Assembly: GCA_027627225.1 (NCBI GenBank)
Contig: JAPFQT010000165.1
Location: 62,001-126,000, forward strand
Direction: 5' to 3'
Source: Congeria kusceri
Taxonomy: Eukaryota > Mollusca > Bivalvia > Myida > Dreissenidae
DNA: 64,000 nucleotides
In this document: in pieces, positions 53,632 to 64,000 of the stretch
How positions within the stretch are numbered: the first letter of the stretch is position 1
Layout: the number at the start of each line of letters is the position of its first letter
Program-made: the position numbers and the translations under genes
Notes under the pieces: model-generated
Told to the model about the DNA's origin: nothing
The model's database searches: none
What the model saw: only the letters and a program-made list of their open reading frames with translations

Positions 53632-55372
53632 CGCCCAACACCACTCAAACACTTCACACACTGCAAATCCACTCACAACATCGACACCAATGCCATAACT
53701 TCACACACTAAAATCTAACACCGGTCACATTTTCCACACCCGTCACACAAAAACCCACTACTCCACAGAACACACTCCACATTGATGGCTGCATTCGAGG
53801 AGTGATATGAAGCAATTCATACATACGACACTGCAATAAATCTGACATTTGTATTTCTTGTAAAAAACGATCAAACACGATCAAATATGCCTATACAACT
53901 GTTGAAAGTTTCCTAGTTGTTTCTTTTCAGAATTTGATCTAAGATGACTTTCCGATAAATGATACAGAGATGTTCATCCCTGTGACTTATTTTCTACGCA
54001 TGAGGTATACAATAAAATAGACACATAATTCGTACGCAATGACTGTACGAATTATTGGAAAAAGCATTCGAATTACTTGAAATTATTTGGTCTTTGCATG
54101 AAAATCAATCCACTTCAATTTCAAAAACACTGATTGGGATTTCGCTGGAAACTTAGAATTTATTGAACATCTTCACTCTACATTCAAACAACAATGCAAT
54201 TCATTTCCAAATCAGACTATTGTTTGAAACAACATTCTGTAACAAACACTACATGAAAAACTCGTAACCCAGTATCAGAAAGCGACTCTTCTGGCATGCA
54301 AACCGTCTTAGGAAGGCACGTGACGGTAAGCTTTTTAGTGCTTTGCATATAAATACTACTAATACTAACGAGCACACGTTCAATGCTCGGTGCGATCACA
54401 CTGTCAATGCTCGGTTGCAATTGTAGCAATTTATGCAGTCACATGTTGGGGTAACAGGACAACAAACGGCATAATCTTTGTTAGTTATTTAAATCAATGT
54501 GAATGTGGCATTTGCGTATTCATGCCCCTTGTCGCTGAACTCCTGGGTTTAGTTTGTACAATCACATGTTCACGTTTTGGGAGACCGTTATGTTGCAACT
54601 TTTGTTTTTGTTTTCGGAAATACGATCGAAATAAAAAAGAAATTCGTGTTCACTGTATGATTTTCAGTTACTTCTTATGTTATACTACGCACCTATCCTA
54701 ATCAGTTAGCGAAGATTACGTAGCGACGATGTGTCGTTGATATTGAATAGCTGCAATAAAAACAAATATATATAAATCTGTCTATGATCATACGATCAGA
54801 AACCAAGTGTAAGGCGTTTTGGACGTTAACACTGATGTGCGTTTACCATGCGTTTATCTCGATACTTTCCAGTTACATCTTATGTTATATCACGTACCTT
54901 TCTTTGACAAGTTGCAAAGAGTACGTGTTCGTACATTTGAATTACGATTCATATAACAGGAGTTCTATAGTGCTATTCATTTGTTTTTCACTACAACAGG
55001 AGTACTATATTACTATTCCATTATTGTTCACAATAAATATCTGCATCGACCCTGTCAATTATTCGTTTCGCATAAACATGTACTTTAAACGGTTCAATGG
55101 CATGCGATATCTGCAACAAACCACTGTATCGGTAAAGATCTCTTTTTCTATTGCATTATGCTTTATATATTGTGCAGTCACTGTTTATAGCGATGATGTG
55201 TCGTTGCTATTAAATAGCCGCAGTAAATACAAATATATCAAAAACTCTGCCCTCGATCATACGATAAAAACAAGCGTAAGGTGTTTATTACATGGACATT
55301 TACTAATAACATTGCATAGTTGCGTTCGTTTCGTTATACAGTTGAACAATTCCATTTGTGGGAAGGCCAAAT
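53632..55372 (+). other. Core of R9
   Basis: Hairpin at 54025-54055, TATA at 54348, frame start at 54784. It is mosaic: common-type bases through the site near 54176 (catcttcactc), then R7/R8-type bases from 54471. Confidence 0.9.
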
Positions 55373-58300
55373 TCATAGTGGTCACAATTCGGACACACAT
55401 CAAAACGGTCAAAAAAAGAAAATCGCAACGGTCACAATACAAATCTGACAAAAGTCACAGTCGTCCCAAAACAAATCGCTCAAACGATAACAAAACAAAT
55501 CAGTCGCAATGCAAATCGATCACAAGAAAAAAAGAAGCCGTTTAAAAGTAATAGTCGCAAGACAAAACTGTCACATGTGAAAACGGTTATAAAACAAGTT
55601 GACCTTAGGTCACAAAACAAATCGGTCTAAAGTCGAAACGGTCAACAAACAAATCGGTTACACAACAAAGTGGTCCTAAGTCAAAACGGTCAAACAGAAA
55701 TCGGCAAAAAAATAAACCAGACATAACTGAAAGCGATCAAAAAACAAAATGGTCGAAAATCAATACGGTCAAAACGCAAATAGTTCGTAAATCCAATCGG
55801 ACTCAAGGCAAATCGGTCAAAAGCCATAACGGTCATTGAAGAAAATGTTTCTAAGAAAATACTGTCAAGAAAAAAATCGTTTAAAAGGAAAAGTGGTCTA
55901 AAGACAAATCGGTCACAAGTGAAAACGGTCACAAACTTAATTGGGCACATGTCAAAGCGGACTAAAAATAAATACGATAAAAGTAATTTCGGTCACAAAG
56001 TAAAGCGGTCGGAAGTCGAAACGGTCGAAAATAAACCGGTCACAACTGGAAACGTTTACAAAAATAAGTTGTTCGCAAGTAAAAACGGTCAATAAACCAA
56101 TCGTTCAAAAATCCAATCGGATACAATGCAAATCGGTCACAATACATAACGGTCATAAAAGGAAATGGCCCTTAGCAAAAACGGTCTAAAATGAATCGCT
56201 TAAAAGTAATATTGCTTCCATGACAAAGCAGACGCAAGTGAAAACGGTCACAAACTAAATTGGGTGCAAGTGAAAATGGTACAAACTGAACTGTGTACAA
56301 GTCTTAACGGTCCCAAAGCCAAACGGTCACAAGTAAAACAGTAAGTAAAAATACCGGTAACAAGCCATAACGGTCATATAACAAGTCAAAACGGTCACTA
56401 AACGCATCAAATCGGACGCAATGCAAGTCGGTCACAAGATATAACGGCCATCAAGCAAAAATGGTCCTAAATCAAAACAACAAATCAGTCATAGGTCAAA
56501 ACGGTCAAAAAAGAAACCTTTCACAACTGAAAACGGTCTTAAATCAAGTTAAAAAACAAACCTGTCACAAATGAAAACAGTCATAAAATCAAGTTGGTCA
56601 AAAGTCAAAACGGTTTAAAGACAAATCGGTTGCAAATCATATCGGACACAATGGTCAAAAGCATTAACGTCCGTAAAAGAAAACGATCCTAAGAAAAAAC
56701 GGTCAACAATCAAATCGTTTAAATGTTAAAGTGGTCCGAAGACAAATCGGTCACAAGTGAAAACGGTCACAAACTAAATTGGGTCAAAGCGCTCACACAC
56801 AAAAATTGATAGACGTAATAACGGTCACAAATTAAATCGGTTGTAAACAAGTTGGTCGTAAGTCAAAACGGTAAACAACAAAATCAAGTTTGATGCATCG
56901 CAAATCGGTCACAAGACATAACGGTCTGTTAACAAAATTGTGCTAAGTGAAAGCGGTAGGAAAAACAAATCGATCAAAAGTCAAAAAGGTCAACAAACAA
57001 ATCGGTTGCAAATCAAATCGGTCACAAGACATAACGGCCACAAAAAAATGGTCCTAAGTCACAACGGTCAAAAAATCAAACCGATCACAAACGGTCATAA
57101 AACATGTTGGTCAACAGTTAAAACGGTCAAAAAACATAACGGTCACAACTGAAAACGAAAAGGTCGAATACTAAATTTGTCGCAATCCAAAACGGTCACA
57201 GATTAAACTGGGTACACGTCATAACGGTCACAAAGCCAATGGGTCCAAAGTCAAACAATAAGTAAACATACCGGTAAGAAGCCATAACGGTCATAAAACA
57301 AGTTGGTCCTCAGTCAAAACGGTCACACACAAAATTGGTCACAACTCAAAACGGTCACTAAACAAATCGGTCGCAAAACAAATCGGACACAATGCAAATC
57401 GGTCACAAGCCATAACGGTCATAAAGGAAAATGGCTCCATGCAAAAACGGTCTATCGGTTACAAGTAAAAACGGTCACAAAATAAATAGGATACAAGTGA
57501 AAACGGCCACAAACAAAATTGGGTACAAGTCAAAACGATCACAAAACAAGTCTGTTACAGGTCAAAATAGTAAAAACCAAACCGGTCAAAACCCAAGACG
57601 GTCACAAAAATGTTGGTCAAAACGATCATTAAACAAATTAATTGCAAGTCGTTATGGTCACACAGAAAATCGGTGGCATGTCAAAAAGGTCAGAAAACAA
57701 ACCGATCACATCTGTAGTATCAAAGCGAATCGGTCAAATGTTAAAACGGTCAGAAAACAATCCTTTCAAAACTCTTAACTGCCACTAAACAAAGCGCTGG
57801 TAAATCAAATCGGACACAATGCAAATCGGACGCAAGACATAACGGTCAGGTAAAAAAATTGTCCTAAGTCAAAACCATTAGAAAACAAATCGGTCACAAG
57901 TCAAAACGGTCAAAAAACAAGTCGGTCACAAATGAAAACGGTCATAAAACAAGTTGCTCAGAAGTGAAAACGTCGAAAAACATAAGTTTATAAGCATAAG
58001 TGGTCCCAAGACAAATCGTTCAGAAGTCAAAACGGTCAAAATACGTAACGATCAGGAAACAAAATTGTCCTATGTGAAAATGGTCAGAAAAAAATTGGTT
58101 CACAAGTCAAAACGGTCAAAGAACAAGCCGATCACAACTGAAAACGAAACTGTCGCATAATACATTGGGTACAAGTCATAACGGTCACAAAGCCAATCGG
58201 TGAGAAGTCATAAAGGTCAGAAAACAGACCGAGTATATCTCCGGTAAGAAAGCGAATCGGTCACAAGTCCAAACGGTCAGAAAACAATCCGGTCGGAACT

Positions 58301-59484
58301 CTAAACGGTCACATAACAAATCGCGTGCTAATCAAATCGGATTCAATGCAAATCGGATACAATACATAACGGTCAGCAATCAAATTCGTTCTAAGTCACA
58401 ACGGTCAAAAACAAAACCGGTCACAACTGAAAATGGTGATAAAAGATGTTGGTCACAAGTCAAAACGGTCAAAAGCAAATAGTTTATGAGTAATAGTGGT
58501 CACAACACACACAAATCGGTCACAAGAGAAAATGGTCGCATACCTAATTCGGTCAAAACGGTGTCTAACTAAACTGGGTACAAGTCTTTACGCCAATGGG
58601 TCACAAGTGCAAACATACCGCTAACATCCCATAACGGTCATAAAACAAGTTGGTCCTAAATCGAAAAAGTCACGAAACAAATCGGTCACAACTCAAAATG
58701 GTAATTAAACAAATCGGTAGCATATCAAATCGGACACAATGCAAATCGGTCAATAGCAAATCGGTTACAATGCAAATCGGTCATACAACAAAGTGGTCCT
58801 AAGTCAAAACGGTGAAAAACAAATCGGTCACAAGCGAAAACGGTCAAAAAACGAAACTGTCACAACTAAAGACCATCATAAAACAAGTTGGTCGCAAGTC
58901 AAAAGGGTCAAAAAACAAATAGGTCGCAAATCAAATCGGACACAATGCATATCTGTCACGAGCCATAACGGTAATAAAACAAAATGGTCCTAAGTCAAAA
59001 CGGTCAAAACACAAATCGGTCACTAAATGAATGGGTAGAAATTCGAATCGGACACAAGTCGTAACGGTGATAATAGATGTTCGTAAGAGAAAACTTGAAA
59101 CAACAAGTCGTTTAAAACTAATAATCGTCCCAAGACAAATCGGTCACAAGTTAAAACGGTCAGAAACTAAATTGGGTACAATTCAAAACGGTCACACACT
59201 GAATTGGTTACAAGTCATTACGGTCACAAAGCCAACAGGTCACAAGTCAAACAGAAGTAAACATACCGGTAATAAGCCATAACGGTCATAAAACAAGTTG
59301 GTCCTAAGTCAAAACGGTCAAGTCACTACTCAAAACGGTCACATAACAAGTTGCTTAGAAGTGAAAACGGCCATAAAGCAAATGGGTCAAAAGTCAAAAC
59401 GGTCACAAGACACATCGGTCAAAACAAGTCACAAACCAAAAGTAAATCGGTGAGAAGTTAAAACGGCCACAAAATAGTCGGTCT
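55373..59484 (+). repeat. 16-bp minisatellite block of R9
   Basis: 4112 bp. Same three deletions as R8. Confidence 0.95.
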
Positions 59485-61225
59485 CGCCCAACACCACTCA
59501 AACACTTCACACACTGCAAATCCACTCACAACATCGACACCAATGCCATAACTTCACACACTAAAATCTAACACCGGTCACATTTTCCACACCCGTCACA
59601 CAAAAACCCACTACTCCACAGAACACACTCCACATTGATGGCTGCATTCGAGGAGTGATATGAAGCAATTCATACATACGACACTGCAATAAATCTGACA
59701 TTTGTATTTCTTGTAAAAAACGATCAAACACGATCAAATATGCCTATACAACTGTTGAAAGTTTCCTAGTTGTTTCTTTTCAGAATTTGATCTAAGATGA
59801 CTTTCCGATAAATGATACAGAGATGTTCATCCCTGTGACTTATTTTCTACGCATGAGGTATACAATAAAATAGACACATAATTCGTACGCAATGACTGTA
59901 CGAATTATTGGAAAAAGCATTCGAATTACTTGAAATTATTTGGTCTTTGCATGAAAATCAATCCACTTCAATTTCAAAAACACTGATTGGGATTTCGCTG
60001 GAAACTTAGAATTTATTGAACATCTTCACTCTACATTCAAACAACAATGCAATTCATTTCCAAATCAGACTATTGTTTGAAACAACATTCTGTAACAAAC
60101 ACTACATGAAAAACTCGTAACCCAGTATCAGAAAGCGACTCTTCTGGCATGCAAACCGTCTTAGGACGGCACGTGACGGTAAGCTTTTTAGTGCTTTGCA
60201 TATAAATACTACTAATACTAACGAGCACACGTTCAATGCTCGGTGCGATCACACTGTCAATGCTCGGTTGCAATTGTAGCAATTTATGCAGTCACATGTT
60301 GGGGTAACAGGACAATAAACGGCATAATCTTTGTTAGTTATTTAAATCAATGTGAATGTGGCATTTGCGTATTCATGCCCCTTGTCGCTGAACTCCTGGG
60401 TTTAGTTTGTACAATCACATGTTCACGTTTTGGGAGACCGTTATGTTGCAACTTTTGTTTTTGTTTTCGGAAATACGATCGAAATAAAAAAGAAATTCGT
60501 GTTCACTGTATGATTTTCAGTTACTTCTTATGTTATACTACGCACCTATCCTAATCAGTTAGCGAAGATTACGTAGCGACGATGTGTCGTTGATATTGAA
60601 TAGCTGCAATAAAAACAAATATATATAAATCTGTCTATGATCATACGATCAGAAACCAAGTGTAAGGCGTTTTGGACGTTAACACTGATGTGCGTTTACC
60701 ATGCGTTTATCTCGATACTTTCCAGTTACATCTTATGTTATATCACGTACCTTTCTTTGACAAGTTGCAAAGAGTACGTGTTCGTACATTTGAATTACGA
60801 TTCATATAACAGGAGTTCTATAGTGCTATTCATTTGTTTTTCACTACAACAGGAGTACTATATTACTATTCCATTATTGTTCACAATAAATATTTGCATC
60901 GACCCTGTCAATTATTCGTTTCGCATAAACATGTACTTTAAACGGTTCAATGGCATGCGATATCTGCAACAAACCACTGTATCGGTAAAGATCTATTTTT
61001 CTATTGCATTATGCTTTATATATTGTGCAGTCACTGTTTATAGCGATGATGTGTCGTTGCTATTAAATAGCCGCAGTAAATACAAATATATCAAAAACTC
61101 TGCCCTCGATCATACGATAAAAACAAGCGTAAGATGTTTATTACATGGACATTTACTAATAACATTGCATAGTTGCGTTCGTTTCGTTATACAGTTGAAC
61201 AATTCCATTTGTGGGAAGGCCAAAT
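59485..61225 (+). other. Core of R10
   Basis: Hairpin at 59878-59908, TATA at 60201, frame start at 60637. Common type, except for C at 60167, 10 bp upstream of the E-box. Confidence 0.9.
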
Positions 61226-64000
61226 TCAAAGTGGTCACAATTCGGACACACATCAAAACGGTCAAAAAAAGAAAATCACAACGGTCACAATACAAATCTG
61301 ACAAAAGTCACAGTCGCCCCAAAACAAATCGCTCAAACGATAACAAAAGAAATCGGTCACAACTCAAAACGGTCACTACACAAATCAGTCGCAATGCAAA
61401 TCGATCACAAGAAAAAAAGAAGCCGTTTAAAAGTAATAGTCGCAAGACAAAACTGTCACATGTGAAAACGGTTATAAAACAAGTTGACCTTAGGTCACAA
61501 AACAAATCGGTCTAAAGTCGAAACGGTCAACAAACAAATCGTTTACACAACAAAGTGGTCCTAAGTCAAAACGGTCAAACAGAAATCGGCAAAAAAATAA
61601 ACCAGGCATAACTGAAAGCGATCAAAAAACAAAATGGTCGAAAATCAATACGGTCAAAACGCAAATAGTTCGTAAATCAAATCGGACACAAGGCAAATCG
61701 GTCAAAAGCCATAACGGTCATTGAAGAAAATGTTTCTAAGAAAATACTGTCAAGAAAAAAATCGTTTAAAAGGAAAAGTGGTCTAAAGACAAATCGGTCA
61801 CAAGTGAAAACGGTCAAAACTAAATTTGGTACAAGTGAAAACGGTCACAAACTTAATTGGGCATATGTCAAAGCGGACTAAACATAAATACGATAAAAGT
61901 AATTTCGGTCACAAAGTAAAGCGGTCGGAAGTCGAAACGGTCGAAAATCAACCGGTCACAACTGGAAACGTTTACAAAAATAAGTTGTTCGCAAGTAAAA
62001 ACGGTCAATAAACCAATCGTTCAAAAATCTAATCGGATACAATGCAAATCGGTCACAATACATAACGGTCATAAAAGGAAATGGCACTTAGCAAAACGGT
62101 CTAAAATGAATCGCTTAAAAGTAATATTGCTTCCATGACAAAGCAGACGCGAGTGAAAACGGTCACAAACTAAATTGGGTGCAAGTGAAAATGGTACAAA
62201 CTGAACTGTGTACAAGTCTTAACGGTCCCAAAGCCAAACGGTCACAAGTAAAACAGTAAGTAAAAATACCGGTAACAAGCCATAACGGTCATATAACAGT
62301 CAAAACGGTCACTAAACGCATCAAATCGGACGCAATGCAAGTCGGTCACAAGATATAACGGCCATCAAGCAAAAATGGTCCTAAATCAAAACGCACTAAC
62401 AACAAATTAGCCATAGGTCAAAACGGTCAAAAAACAAACCTTTCACAACTGAAAACAGTCATAAATCAAGTTGGTCAAAAGTCAAAACGGTTTAAAGACA
62501 AATCGGTTGCAAATAATATCGGACACAATGGTCAAAAGCATTAACGTCCGTAAAAGAAAACGATCCTAAGAAAAAACGGTCAACAATCAAATCGTTTAAA
62601 TGTTAAAGTGGTCCGAAGACAAATCGGTCACAAGTGAAAACGGTCACAAACTAAATTGGGTCAAAGCGCTCACACACAAAAATTGATAGACGTAATAACG
62701 GTCACAAAGTAAATCGGTTGTAAACAAGTTGGTCGTAAGTCAAAACGGTCAACAACAAAATCAAGTTTGATGCATCGCAAATCGGTCACAAGACATAACG
62801 GTCTGTTAACAAAATTGTGCTAGGTGAAAACGGTAGGAAAAACAAATCGATCAAAAGTCAAAAAGGTCAACAAACAAATCGGTTGCAAATCAAATCGGTC
62901 ACAAGACATAACGGCCACAAAAAAATGGTCCTAAGTCACAACGGTCAAAAAATCAAACCGATCACAAACGGTCATAAAACATGTTGGTCAACAGTTAAAA
63001 CGGTCAAAAAACATAACGGTCACAACTGAAAACGAAAAGGTCGAATACTAAATTTGTCGCAATCCAAAACGGTCACAGATTAAACTGGGTACACGTCATA
63101 ACGGTCACAAAGCCAATGGGTCCAAAGTCAAACAATAAGTAAACATACCGGTAAGAAGCCATAACGGTCATAAAACAAGTTGGTCCTCAGTCAAAACGGT
63201 CACACACAAAATTGGTCACAACTCAAAACGGTCACTAAACAAATCGGTCGCAAAACAAATCGGACACAATGCAAATCGGTCACAAGCCATAACGGTCATA
63301 AAGGAAAATGGCTCCATGCAAAAACGGTCTATCGGTTACAAGTAAAAACGGTCACAAAATAAATAGGATACAAGTGAAAACGGCCACAAACAAAATTGGG
63401 TACAAGTCAAAACGATCACAAAACAAGTCTGTTACAGGTCAAAATAGTAAAAACCAAACCGGTCAAAACCCAAGACGGTCACAAAAATGTTGGTCAAAAC
63501 GATCATTAAACAAATTAATTGCAAGTCGTTATGGTCACACAGAAAATCGGTGGCATGTCAAAAAGGTCAGAAAACAAACCGATCACATCTGTAGTATCAA
63601 AGCGAATCGGTCAAATGTTAAAACGGTCAGAAAACAATCCTTTCAAAACTCTTAACTGCCACTAAACAAAGCGCTGGTAAATCAAATCGGACACAATGCA
63701 AATCGGACGCAAGACATAACGGTCAGGTAAAAAAATTGTCCTAAGTCAAAACCATTAGAAAACAAATCGGTCACAAGTCAAAACGGTCAAAAAACAAGTC
63801 GGTCACAAATGAAAACGGTCATAAAACAAGTTGCTCAGAAGTGAAAACGTCGAAAAACATAAGTTTATAAGCATAAGTGGTCCCAAGACAAATCGTTCAC
63901 AAGTCAAAACGGTCAAAATACGTAACGATCAGGAAACAAAATTGTCCTATGTGAAAATGGTCAGAAAAAAATTGGTTCACAAGTCAAAACGGTCAAAGAA
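61226..64000 (+). repeat. 16-bp minisatellite block of R10 (partial)
   Basis: The first 2775 bp of the block, ending at the window edge. It has a 44-bp deletion near 62455, close to three monomers. Confidence 0.95.

Larger units (their letters stand above)
53632..59484 (+). repeat. Macrosatellite unit R9 (5853 bp, short type, recombinant core)
   Basis: The core is 53632-55372 and the satellite block 55373-59484. The first part of the core has the common sequence. From 54471 onward it carries the R7/R8 variants, including the three satellite deletions. Its distal satellite has gcaaatcaaatcgg near 58925, like R0-R5, where R6-R8 have gcaaagcaaatcgg. Confidence 0.95.
59485..64000 (+). repeat. 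Macrosatellite unit R10 (3'-truncated by window end)
   Basis: The core is 59485-61225 and the satellite 61226-64000, cut by the window edge. Markers gggcatatg, agacgcgag and atataacagtc group it with R0 and R2. It has a private 44-bp deletion near 62455, an A-to-C at 60167 and a T-to-A near 61229. Confidence 0.95.

Noticed and set aside
1..64000. Ribosomal DNA intergenic spacer
   Set aside because: Tandem units with subrepeats resemble rDNA spacers, but no 18S, 5.8S, 28S or 5S sequence is recognisable in any complete unit.

Overview
The whole 64 kb window is one head-to-tail tandem array of a long repeat (a macrosatellite). I find no convincing protein-coding gene, rRNA, tRNA, CRISPR or transposase. 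The array runs off both ends. It holds a 5'-truncated copy (R0, 1-4560), nine complete copies (R1-R9) and a 3'-truncated copy (R10, 59485-64000), all on the + strand. Unit lengths, measured from one core start to the next, are 6520, 5921, 5922, 5922, 5922, 6534, 6476, 5854 and 5853 bp. The A-rich, gene-free, deeply nested repeat structure and a TATA-type promoter-like element in each unit point to a eukaryotic nuclear genome. An invertebrate animal is my guess, but nothing here identifies the species.

Each unit has two parts. A core of about 1.74 kb is mostly non-satellite sequence. It starts with a G-poor, cytosine-rich edge, then has an 11-bp perfect inverted repeat (hairpin), an E-box/TATA promoter-like patch, and a stretch built from older diverged duplications. 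A satellite block of 4.1-4.8 kb follows, made of about 260-300 degenerate copies of a 16-bp monomer, consensus acaagtcaaaacggtc. Because 16 leaves remainder 1 on division by 3, all three + frames of this block read the same 16-residue basic peptide cycle with no stop in the consensus. That explains the many short K/R/S/N-rich open frames.

The organisation has several tiers: the 16-bp monomer, ordered strings of about eight monomer variants, larger modules of a few hundred bp, the 5.9-kb unit, and multi-unit blocks. R0 repeats as R2 at +12,441 bp, R3 repeats as R4 at +5,922 bp, and about 6.5 kb spanning R6/R7 repeats at +6,476 bp into R7/R8. Three units (R1, R6, R7) carry an extra 622-bp duplication. 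Marker variants are shuffled among units, and individual recombination switches can be bracketed (R7 between 45319 and 45413; R9 between about 54176 and 54471). This is the signature of unequal crossing-over and gene conversion.

If the array has a function, the best lead is transcription from the TATA-like patch repeated in every core. This would give a + strand RNA that runs through the hydrophobic/basic 292-codon frame into the 16-bp repeats. That is inference; the coding evidence is weak.
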